Shown piece after piece: positions 1-6,652 of a stretch of 8,089 nt of DNA (positions are counted from its first letter, which is position 1; every line of letters begins with the position of its first letter). The notes below the pieces were generated by a model. That model had not been told where the DNA came from, did not search any database, and was given only the letters and a program-made list of their open reading frames with translations. The DNA lies in the NCBI GenBank assembly GCA_023459435.1, contig JAEWUL010000191.1:1-8089 (forward strand), in the 5' to 3' direction. A program made the position numbers and the translations under genes. Source of the stretch: Bacteroidota bacterium (GTDB taxonomy: Bacteria; Bacteroidota; Bacteroidia; Bacteroidales; WCHB1-69).

Positions 1-210
1 GGTATATGGGAATTCGTTGGGTAATGAATCCAAATAAGAGATATTCAACAAATCCTCAGCTCTATAATAAGGGCGAACATCAAAACCTTCGTCAGTATGC
101 CAAACCAGTTTTTTGTTATAGTCAGCACCTTTCAAATCTTTCATGATCACCGCTTCCCACTCTTGAGTAGAAACTTCAGGGAACTGTTGAAATAATTTTT
201 CGTTATTCAT
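1..210 (-). CDS. mutA: Methylmalonyl-CoA mutase small (beta) subunit, N-terminal part
   Basis: This is the first 70 codons of a gene that runs off the left edge. The product begins MNNEKLFQQFPEVSTQEWEA. It continues with a DLKGADY-KKLVW segment (about residues 25-36), then EGF-V-P-YRAEDL (about 40-52) and an LP-EFPYT ending. That order is typical of the N-terminus of the mutase small subunit in Bacteroidota. In the family, this subunit pairs with the B12-binding large subunit MutB to interconvert succinyl-CoA and (R)-methylmalonyl-CoA in the cytoplasm; mutB would be expected just beyond the edge. The start codon at 208-210 has an A-rich leader without a Shine-Dalgarno sequence and lies 41 bases downstream of a good -7 box. 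The gene follows the fumC and malic enzyme genes on the same strand, which fits succinate/propionate metabolism. The call rests on remembered family motifs in a fragment. Confidence 0.87.
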   Translation of the reverse strand, partial: MNNEKLFQQFPEVSTQEWEAVIMKDLKGADYNKKLVWHTDEGFDVRPYYRAEDLLNISYLDSLPNEFPYT

Positions 211-251
211 AGTTTTTATTAGTTCAAATTTTTACATTTGGAATCAGGGTG

Positions 252-259
252 CAAAGATA
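252..259 (-). promoter_or_regulatory. Bacteroidota-type -7 promoter box for mutA
   Basis: On the minus strand this reads TATCTTTG, followed by CA. It is an exact match to the TAnnTTTG -7 consensus recognised by the primary sigma factor of this phylum. The box lies 41 bases before the mutA ATG and just downstream of the stop codon of the flavin-reductase-like gene. The matching upstream TTG (-33) element is poor: about 20 bases upstream there is only GTG, inside the end of the preceding gene. The box suggests mutA is transcribed on its own, with or without read-through from the upstream operon. Confidence 0.6.
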
Positions 260-270
260 ATAAAAATTAT

Positions 271-849
271 TTAATTTTCACGTATCATCACTTTTATTAT
301 TTTTCCCACATACATTTTATGAAAATCTTTTTTCGGATATACAGATTCTGATAGTTCAGGATTAGTAAATCCCTTATTGTCAATAAAATCTGAATATACT
401 TTCTGACATTCAATTACCACCCGTGCTTGTTTATAGTAAACATTCCCCAAATCTGTTTGAAGGGGAATAAGGCCAGTTTCTTTTATCTTATCGACATTTT
501 TGCCAGAATTTGATCCACAAAAATTTAAAATGGGGCGATCTTTTTCTTCAAAAAATGTCAAAGTAAAATACTCTTCCTTTTCAGTAAACTGGTACGTGAA
601 TCGTTGTGGTCTGATAAAAATAAAAGCCACCGGCATATTCCATAGATTTCCAATTCCACCCCAGCTGGCGGTCATCATATTACATGAATCTATAGATCCT
701 GCAGTTACGAGCATCCAGTCATCTCCAATCAATTTAACAATATTATCCGGAAGATCTTTGATATCGATCTCTTTAAATTTGGTTTCTTGAGCATTCATCT
801 GATAAATATTAAATAAAAACAAAACAAGTACTAGTGAAATTCTATTCAT
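271..849 (-). CDS. Flavin reductase-like (FMN-binding split-barrel) protein with an apparent Sec signal peptide
   Basis: The 192-residue product resembles the flavin reductase-like family of small FMN-binding split-barrel proteins. Recognisable blocks are WMLVTAG (45-51), MTASWGG (59-65), FIRPQRFTY (78-86), FTLTFF (95-100), CGSNSG (111-116) and YPKKDFHKMYVGKI (171-184). Homologues bind FMN, and some reduce flavins with NAD(P)H; the substrate here is unknown. The first 20 residues look like a Sec signal peptide: Arg3, a hydrophobic run over residues 4-13, and a plausible signal peptidase I site after Met-Asn-Ala20. A start at Met18 would remove this and give a cytoplasmic protein. The upstream start is preferred because it lies 2 bases after the malic enzyme stop and because the hydrophobic run is well formed. 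It is probably the last gene of the porin-fumC-malic enzyme operon. The family call is firm; export is an inference. Confidence 0.85.
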   Translation of the reverse strand: MNRISLVLVLFLFNIYQMNAQETKFKEIDIKDLPDNIVKLIGDDWMLVTAGSIDSCNMMTASWGGIGNLWNMPVAFIFIRPQRFTYQFTEKEEYFTLTFFEEKDRPILNFCGSNSGKNVDKIKETGLIPLQTDLGNVYYKQARVVIECQKVYSDFIDNKGFTNPELSESVYPKKDFHKMYVGKIIKVMIREN

Positions 850-851
850 GA

Positions 852-2315
852 TTATATTTTTTTAATAGTTTCTACAACATGATTCATTATATCCACAACA
901 ACTTCATCGGATATTGGTGTTATATATCCTTTATCCTGTAGTAGTTGTGTAATTTCTCGTGATTCCATAATATCTTTTTTTGCAGCCTGGTACACTTCAT
1001 CCCAGGTAAGGTTTTTAAGGGCTACACCCTCTTTAATGGCCTGCATAGCAACATCAGCAGCAACTTTGGGAAATAGTTCCCATTCCATCATTGTTGGCAT
1101 AATGTTATCCACAGAGATCCCCCTTTGTTCAGCAAATTCTGCTATTGAATGTGCTGCTCTAATGGCCATAGTATCGGTAATTTTTCTGGCTGAAACCAAA
1201 AGTGTCCCTTTTAAGATAGAGGGAAAACAAACCGAATTATTAACTTGGTTCGGGAAATCTCCCCTACCTGTAGCAACAATATAAGCTCCGGCTTCTTTGG
1301 CTTGATAAGGATATATTTCAGGAACAGGATTGGCACAAACAAACACAATCGCTTTTTCGGCCATCAGTTTGATCCAATCTGTTTTAATCGTATCAGGGCC
1401 CGGTTTGGATAAAGCCACCAACACATCAGCATCTTTAAAAGCTTCTTCCGGTTCCGTTATACAATCTGGATTTGTGATTTGACAGAGATTCCATTGTACA
1501 TAAAATCTTGGGTCATTCTTGTAGCGTTCACAATTTTTATGAAGTGTCGATTTGCTGTCAAACATGATGATTTTCTTTGGGTCTACACCATCAGTAATCA
1601 TCAGTCTGGCAATGCTGGTATTGGACGCTCCTGCACCAAAAAGGACCACTTTGATCTCAGACATTTTTTTACCTGTTAATTTCAAAGCATTGATCACACC
1701 GGCGAGGGTCACACATGCTGTCCCTTGTGCATCATCGTGCCAAACGGGGATATCACACTCTTTTCTAAGCACATCGAGTACTTTAAAACAGTTTGGCTGA
1801 GAAATATCTTCCAGGTTGATTGCCCCAAAGCTGGGTTGAACCATTTTAACAAATTCAATAATCTTATCCGGATTGGGTTCACCGGTTTCATCTTTACTAT
1901 TCACACACAATGCTACGGCATCAACACCTCCAAGGTATTTCATCAACATGGCCTTTCCTTCCATCACTCCCAGACCTCCGGAAGGGGAGCAATCACCATC
2001 TCCTAAAACTCTCGTAGAATCACTGACCACTGCGACCATATTTTTTCTGTTACTCAAGATAAAAGACTGATCATGGTTGTCTCTGATTGAAGTTGAAACA
2101 GCAGAAACACCTGGAGTGTACCATACATTAAACCAATTAAAACCATATATGGGAGCTTTGGGTAATGTTTGCATTTTACCACCATAAAACTGATGCATCT
2201 TCATTGATATCTCTTTGTAAAAGAGTGTTTTAGATTTTGCCACCTGCTCTTCTGTGAAATCTTTTGGGAGTAAATCTGTGATATTATTTAAATCTATAAA
2301 TTGTTTGTTTTTCAT
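852..2315 (-). CDS. Malic enzyme (NAD(P)-dependent, oxaloacetate-decarboxylating), single-domain type
   Basis: The product (487 residues) oxidatively decarboxylates malate to pyruvate and CO2 in the cytoplasm, linking C4 acids to pyruvate and producing NAD(P)H. The N-terminal domain carries YTPGV (66-70, with the catalytic Tyr66), SDSTRVLGDGD (98-108) and MEGK (118-121, with catalytic Lys121). NLEDI (167-171) and HDD (193-195) hold the expected metal ligands Glu169, Asp170 and Asp194. The C-terminal Rossmann domain has GAGAS (227-231), CANPVPEI (327-334) and TGRGDFPNQVNN (349-360). It belongs to the longer single-domain clade with SDSTRVLGDGD rather than the short Gram-positive type, and it has no C-terminal phosphotransacetylase domain as in Escherichia coli MaeB. 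Asp253 after the second strand might hint at NAD preference, but this is weak. The gene starts 12 bases after the fumC stop and ends 2 bases before the flavin-reductase-like gene, consistent with co-transcription. All key residues are intact. Confidence 0.95.
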   Translation of the reverse strand: MKNKQFIDLNNITDLLPKDFTEEQVAKSKTLFYKEISMKMHQFYGGKMQTLPKAPIYGFNWFNVWYTPGVSAVSTSIRDNHDQSFILSNRKNMVAVVSDSTRVLGDGDCSPSGGLGVMEGKAMLMKYLGGVDAVALCVNSKDETGEPNPDKIIEFVKMVQPSFGAINLEDISQPNCFKVLDVLRKECDIPVWHDDAQGTACVTLAGVINALKLTGKKMSEIKVVLFGAGASNTSIARLMITDGVDPKKIIMFDSKSTLHKNCERYKNDPRFYVQWNLCQITNPDCITEPEEAFKDADVLVALSKPGPDTIKTDWIKLMAEKAIVFVCANPVPEIYPYQAKEAGAYIVATGRGDFPNQVNNSVCFPSILKGTLLVSARKITDTMAIRAAHSIAEFAEQRGISVDNIMPTMMEWELFPKVAADVAMQAIKEGVALKNLTWDEVYQAAKKDIMESREITQLLQDKGYITPISDEVVVDIMNHVVETIKKI

Positions 2316-2327
2316 TATTTTTATTGA

Positions 2328-3683
2328 TTATTGATTCATAAATTGATCGAATTGTTCGGCAGATAATATTTGTAACTCTATAGCAGCTTCTTTGAGAGTT
2401 AAGTCATTTTGATGGGCATATTGAGCAATTTTAGCAGCATTATAATATCCGATATGTGGGTTTAGCTTGGTAATTCGCATAAGGGAATTATTCAGATGTT
2501 TTTGAATAACTGGGAGGTTAGGTTCAATCCCTACCACACAATGATCACAAAAAGAGTGCATTGCATCTGTTAGTATCCGGATAGAATGGAGAATATTTTT
2601 TGCAATGAGTGGCATAAAAACATTCAACTGCAGATGTCCCTGCAAAGCTCCGGTTGTGATAGCTGTATCATTACCAATCACTTGACAACAAACCATTGTC
2701 AAAGCTTCACATTGAGTAGGGTTCACTTTTCCGGGCATAATGGATGAACCTGGTTCATTGGCAGGGATGGTGATCTCACCCAATCCACATCTGGGGCCAG
2801 AAGAGAGAAGACGAATATCATTCCCGATTTTCGTAAGGGAAACTGCCAGTCTTTTCAGACTACCTGAAAGTTCAACAAAAGTATCGTGAGAGGCCATAGC
2901 TTCAAACTTATTGGGAGCAACCTGAAAAGGCAAGTCGATCGTTTCAGATAGATAGTCAATCACTTTCTGATCATATCCATCCGGAGCATTGATTCCATTA
3001 CCAACGGCAGTACCTCCAATTGGCAACTCAAAAAGGTGTGGCATTACCAAACTTATAGCATCCAGACCATGTTCCAGTTGGGAAGTAAATGCAGAAAACT
3101 CATCTCCTAAAGTCAAAGGAGTAGCATCCATCAAATGGGTTCTTCCGATTTTTTGGATCTCTTTATAGGTTTTGCTTTTTAAGCGGAATGTTTGAATCAG
3201 TTTTTCAAGAGCAGGAATCAATGAAGAAACAATCTCAAATGAGGCAGATATTCTCATTGCTGTGGGAAAAACATCATTTGTGGACTGAGATTTGTTGACA
3301 TCATCATTAGGAGATAGTGCAGGCATATCCGGAAAAATGGAAGCTGCCAGATGAGAGATCACCTCATTAACATTCATATTGGTTTGAGTTCCTGAACCTG
3401 TTTGCCATACACACAACGGGAAAGAATCATTATATTTAGCCTGCAGCAATTGTTCACAAGTATGCACAATGAGATCCTTTTTTTCCTGTTGCAAAGCACC
3501 ACAGTCGAAATTTGCCAATGCTGCAGCTCTTTTAACAGCAATAATCGCATAAATGATTTCCAATGGCATCAATTCATTTCCAATTTGAAAATTTTGAATA
3601 GATCTTTGTGTTTGAGCACCCCATAAAGCGTGTTTTGGGATATTCACTTCTCCTAATGTATCTTTTTCAATTCTATATTCCAT
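2328..3683 (-). CDS. fumC: Fumarate hydratase class II (fumarase C)
   Basis: The 451-residue product is an iron-independent class II fumarase that interconverts fumarate and malate in the TCA cycle or in its reductive branch. It is slightly shorter than the usual 460 or so residues but complete. Family blocks are present in order: WGAQTQRS near residues 21-28; the substrate-binding block GSGTQTNMNVNE (96-107); GRTHLMDATP (180-189), whose His183 matches the catalytic histidine; and the fumarase/aspartase signature GSSIMPGKVNP (312-322), whose serines include the catalytic base. The GRTHLMDATP and GSGTQTNMN versions favour fumarase over aspartase or argininosuccinate lyase. The gene begins 21 bases after the porin-like gene and is followed 12 bases later by malic enzyme, which would consume the malate it makes. 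No separate promoter is evident in the 21-base spacer. Confidence 0.96.
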   Translation of the reverse strand: MEYRIEKDTLGEVNIPKHALWGAQTQRSIQNFQIGNELMPLEIIYAIIAVKRAAALANFDCGALQQEKKDLIVHTCEQLLQAKYNDSFPLCVWQTGSGTQTNMNVNEVISHLAASIFPDMPALSPNDDVNKSQSTNDVFPTAMRISASFEIVSSLIPALEKLIQTFRLKSKTYKEIQKIGRTHLMDATPLTLGDEFSAFTSQLEHGLDAISLVMPHLFELPIGGTAVGNGINAPDGYDQKVIDYLSETIDLPFQVAPNKFEAMASHDTFVELSGSLKRLAVSLTKIGNDIRLLSSGPRCGLGEITIPANEPGSSIMPGKVNPTQCEALTMVCCQVIGNDTAITTGALQGHLQLNVFMPLIAKNILHSIRILTDAMHSFCDHCVVGIEPNLPVIQKHLNNSLMRITKLNPHIGYYNAAKIAQYAHQNDLTLKEAAIELQILSAEQFDQFMNQ

Positions 3684-3704
3684 CTTATGTTTCTATACAG
3701 TTTG

Positions 3705-5582
3705 TTAATCGTGAAATCTCCAGTTGATCCCTATTGTCAATAAAAAATCCTTAGTCGGATAAGCTGGTGTCGTATACATTTTATATTGTTGAAATGGAGA
3801 TAACACATTTCCTATTCGGGCAAAGAAGTAGATTCTGGAGATTCTAATGGTTGCATTAGCATCCACAAACCAATAATTCCCAATATAATTTTTATCCTGG
3901 AAGTAAAATGAATAGAGAGCAGGGGCATATCCATCTGCAAAATAGGTTGTATTATACATTACATCAATCCCAATCTGTAATTTAAGTTTCTTTTTAAAAA
4001 TATCAAAGATATAGTACAGATTAGCTTTCCCGGCAAATAAAGGGACATGGATCGAGTCTGATGAAGAATTTTGGATAGACATATGTGTTGTCAGACCAAA
4101 CCCTTTATATCTAAATGGAGCATACAGTGATATTTGCACCAGTCTCGAAAATTTTTCCAACTGAACCGGATGATAATCGGTGCCAAAAATAACCATATTA
4201 TCCAATAGGAATATTTTAGCTGACGCTTTATAATTCTGTAAAGTTAGAAAAGCACCTAAGGATGCAATATTTTGTTTTTTAAAGAGGGTATCCCATCTGA
4301 AATGGTTCGAATTGAAAGTAGAATAAATGTAATCGGGTGATACTCTGTAAAAATCAGCATGAACTCCCAGTTTAATATTTCTCTTTTTAATAAAAGACCA
4401 TTCTCCTTTCAGATTTGCTATTGCATCATTATGAATATATCCACCAAATGAATAGGAGAAAGTGCCAAAAACTTCAAAAACATTTAGAAATTTAAAATTC
4501 CCTCTGACAAAAGGGGTAAAAGAGTGGAAATTGACGTAGGTTCGACTATCTTCAAAGTATTCATGCATAATTCCACCGGCGAATCGAACAAAGTTATCAC
4601 TATTACTACTTTTGGATAAAGGGGAGAAATTGGACCATTGAATGGAATTGATGATTTTATAACACTTGAGTGTATCAAATGTGGTATCTGATTCAAAAGA
4701 ATAGGTTTGTACAGCCATAGTTGTATCAAGATAATCAAAATAATCGGACCGATATCTTTGATATTGTGCATTATGAGTGATGGTTCCAAAGTATTGACCA
4801 TTTTTATACTTGAGATTATAATAGTGTTGCCATCCGATATCCTGAATAAGAATAGTCATCAGACCACTTGCTGAGTTCACTGGGTAAAGTTTGATATTAT
4901 CCAGTGAGTGTTCCTGAAAAGAAGAAAGACCACTCAACCCTCCATTCTCTTGATTTTCAGTTCTGTTGATAATATAACTGGCTCTAAAACCATATTTTTT
5001 GTCCTTGGTTTCATATAATACCTGAGCATCTCCGACGAGTCCTTGCGTGGCTTGATGTAAAAAATAGCCCACATTACTATTTGCTAAAACATTGAGAGAG
5101 ATTGTCGCGGATCCGGCTTTTTGTGCAAAATTCAGAGAGAGTGCATTTTCACTAGGTAATCCAAAAAAATAGCCCACTTTCGTATAAGAGGTTTCCAGAT
5201 CATAAATAACCAGATCGTTTTGAGTTTTAAATTGTAATGGAAATGGATATTTGATATACGTAAAGCCCATCTCTTTCTCAAAATCGAAAATAACTGATTG
5301 ATGTGCTTGCCCAAGAATTCCCAGAGTTTGATACATTTTATCAGACATGAGTGTTGGAGAATAATGGTTCACTTCAACCATTGTGGTATCAATCGTTTCA
5401 AAATGAAGTGGAAAAAAATGGTGCGATTTGACAGGTGCCCAAAAAACAGGAAGATAATCGGGTGAAAGAGTATGCAAGGAGTCTTTATGGTTTCCTACAC
5501 TCATATGGTCCTGCCCAAACCCAATCTGAGAACACAAGAATATTAAAACAATTGAAATATAATATTTTAGTTTACAATACAT
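3705..5582 (-). CDS. Putative outer-membrane beta-barrel porin (Porin_10-like)
   Basis: The 625-residue product starts with a signal peptide (Lys4 and Lys6, a hydrophobic core at about 8-20, cleavage near Gly-Phe-Gly24), so it is exported. The mature protein is rich in alternating aromatic/polar strands, and its end (ITIGINW-R-F followed by HD) resembles a terminal beta-strand recognised by the BAM machinery. Several blocks recall the Bacteroidota putative-porin family Porin_10 (PF14121): YQTLGILG (84-91), a T-YTKVGYFFG segment (131-141) and NQENGGL (210-216). The substrate is unknown. Because fumC and malic enzyme follow with short spacers, uptake or release of dicarboxylates is conceivable, but only as inference from position. 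The gene reads divergently from the membrane-protein gene across a 110-base gap and probably heads the operon. A TonB-dependent receptor is unlikely because no plug domain or TonB box is visible. Confidence 0.75.
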   Translation of the reverse strand: MYCKLKYYISIVLIFLCSQIGFGQDHMSVGNHKDSLHTLSPDYLPVFWAPVKSHHFFPLHFETIDTTMVEVNHYSPTLMSDKMYQTLGILGQAHQSVIFDFEKEMGFTYIKYPFPLQFKTQNDLVIYDLETSYTKVGYFFGLPSENALSLNFAQKAGSATISLNVLANSNVGYFLHQATQGLVGDAQVLYETKDKKYGFRASYIINRTENQENGGLSGLSSFQEHSLDNIKLYPVNSASGLMTILIQDIGWQHYYNLKYKNGQYFGTITHNAQYQRYRSDYFDYLDTTMAVQTYSFESDTTFDTLKCYKIINSIQWSNFSPLSKSSNSDNFVRFAGGIMHEYFEDSRTYVNFHSFTPFVRGNFKFLNVFEVFGTFSYSFGGYIHNDAIANLKGEWSFIKKRNIKLGVHADFYRVSPDYIYSTFNSNHFRWDTLFKKQNIASLGAFLTLQNYKASAKIFLLDNMVIFGTDYHPVQLEKFSRLVQISLYAPFRYKGFGLTTHMSIQNSSSDSIHVPLFAGKANLYYIFDIFKKKLKLQIGIDVMYNTTYFADGYAPALYSFYFQDKNYIGNYWFVDANATIRISRIYFFARIGNVLSPFQQYKMYTTPAYPTKDFLLTIGINWRFHD

Positions 5583-5609
5583 TAAATAATGATTGGTTCA
5601 TTAACTTTT

Positions 5610-5624
5610 TAATTTGCTAAATTA
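5610..5624. repeat. AT-rich 15-base inverted repeat in the divergent promoter region
   Basis: The plus strand reads TAATTT, GCT, AAATTA: a perfect 6-base inverted repeat around a 3-base centre. It lies 28 bases upstream of the porin-like ATG and overlaps that gene's candidate -7 box. Its position would suit a dimeric regulator, but palindromes this short and AT-rich are common by chance in such DNA. I do not match it to a known operator. Confidence 0.3.
5617..5624 (-). promoter_or_regulatory. Candidate -7 box for the porin-fumC-malic enzyme operon
   Basis: The minus strand reads TAATTTAG, seven of eight positions of TAnnTTTG when the two free positions are counted. It would start a transcript roughly 30 bases before the porin-like start codon at 5582. 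No well-spaced TTG -33 element is seen; the nearest TTG upstream is only about 10 bases away. It is the best minus-strand candidate in the divergent gap, but it is weaker than the boxes at 252-259 and 5671-5678. Confidence 0.35.
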
Positions 5625-5670
5625 CAACTTTTTTCAATGAGAATACCCATTTTTTTAACTGGTTTTTTTC

Positions 5671-5678
5671 TATTTTTG
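5671..5678 (+). promoter_or_regulatory. -7 promoter box for the membrane protein-rnhB pair
   Basis: The plus strand reads TATTTTTG, an exact TAnnTTTG match, ending 14 bases before the ATG at 5693. By the usual spacing, transcription would begin at about 5683-5686 and leave a leader of only about 7-10 bases. The surroundings are made of homopolymer runs (T7, T7, T5, A8), so a chance match is easier here than in mixed sequence. No clear -33 TTG is present about 20 bases upstream. Confidence 0.5.
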
Positions 5679-5692
5679 TAAAAAAAAGCAAC

Positions 5693-6652
5693 ATGTTCAG
5701 ATTACTCCAGAAATCTATACTTTTACAGTGGCTAATCACATTAGGATTGCTCTTATTTTCAGGGTATTTGGTATTTCAATCCACCATTGTATTCACAACG
5801 GATGGTTATCCATTATTGTATCAGGAATTGATCCGTTGGATATCCAATTCCTCATTTTGGTATCGATTTTGGGCATTCTCTTCACTAATGGGTACACTCA
5901 CTATGATCCAAATTTATTTTATTAAGAATAAATTTCTTCAAAAACCTTCCCTTCTCCCCTCTTTATTTTACTTACTCTTTGTAATCACCAGTGGTGTGAT
6001 TCAAAAAACTGATTCCATTTTGATTTCCAACCTGATGATCATGTTGATCTTCATCAGTAACAACACCTATTTTAAAACCAATTCCAAAAGCAAGTTGTTT
6101 TATACCGGGCTTTTCTTTGGAATCGCTGTTTTATTTGATTTTGCCTTAATCCCTTTATTTATTTTTATTATTATTTCATTGATTATCAATACAGTAATTA
6201 GTCCAAAAGCGTTGCTCATTTTATTATATGGTGCTTTAACAGTGGTTATCTATGTGGTTGCTATGTATTACTTTACAGATCATCTGGGTCTTTTGATGGA
6301 GAACTTCAGACAAATCAAGATTCACACTATCTTCACTACTAACATCGTGATAAAGCCCGTACATTATGTATTTATCCCGTTTATGATGATCATTTTTATT
6401 TATATCTTGTTCAAAATCAATGCAGTATATGAGACAAAAGTGATTGTGCTGAGAAAAAAAATGATCACATTTAATACTTTAGTTTTTTGTTTATTAGGAA
6501 CTTTATTGATCACACATGGGAATCCGACTCATTTTATTGGTTATTTATTTGTTCCTATGAGTATGCTTTTTGCTATTTTTTCCCAATTCAGAAGCAGATT
6601 TTTCATTTATGATCTGCTCATTATCTTTTTTATAGTTGGATTATGGTTTTAG
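5693..6652 (+). CDS. Polytopic inner-membrane protein, DUF6427-like
   Basis: The 319-residue product is dominated by hydrophobic helices, about nine to eleven of them. Likely positions are 9-29, 58-77, 86-103, 107-122, 136-150, 152-168, 172-192, 222-240, 258-274, 280-297 and 303-318, and the last helix reaches the C-terminus. The stretch around 108-185 (DSILISNL, then KLFYTGLFFGIAVLFDFALIP, then a helix leading into an LLYGALTVVIYVV segment) recalls the Bacteroidota family DUF6427, whose function is not known to me. I see no catalytic motif of a transporter or glycosyltransferase. The start at 5693 gives a basic N-terminus (Arg3, Lys7) before helix 1, and no other in-frame Met occurs before about residue 66. 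The gene overlaps rnhB by 10 bases, so the two are co-transcribed. That it is a real membrane protein is near certain; the family assignment is tentative. Confidence 0.8.
   Translation: MFRLLQKSILLQWLITLGLLLFSGYLVFQSTIVFTTDGYPLLYQELIRWISNSSFWYRFWAFSSLMGTLTMIQIYFIKNKFLQKPSLLPSLFYLLFVITSGVIQKTDSILISNLMIMLIFISNNTYFKTNSKSKLFYTGLFFGIAVLFDFALIPLFIFIIISLIINTVISPKALLILLYGALTVVIYVVAMYYFTDHLGLLMENFRQIKIHTIFTTNIVIKPVHYVFIPFMMIIFIYILFKINAVYETKVIVLRKKMITFNTLVFCLLGTLLITHGNPTHFIGYLFVPMSMLFAIFSQFRSRFFIYDLLIIFFIVGLWF

Noticed and set aside
225..240. CAAAT / ATTTG hairpin in the mutA leader as a riboswitch (for example cobalamin) or terminator
   Set aside because: The stem is 5 weak base pairs, and the leader is about 40 bases, far too short for a cobalamin riboswitch. 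No B12-box-like motif is visible.
500..790. A 96-codon plus-strand open frame opposite the flavin-reductase-like gene
   Set aside because: It lies fully antisense to a gene with clear family motifs, has no recognisable domain and looks like a codon-shadow frame.
1036..2070. Several 60-93-codon frames on both strands within the malic enzyme gene
   Set aside because: All lie inside an intact gene with every catalytic motif in frame. Their translations show no coherent domain.
2321..2336. Tandem TTATTGA repeat (TTATTGATTATTGATT) across the fumC stop and the fumC-malic enzyme spacer
   Set aside because: Only two copies plus two bases in AT-rich spacer DNA. Most likely chance, with no sign of a functional array.
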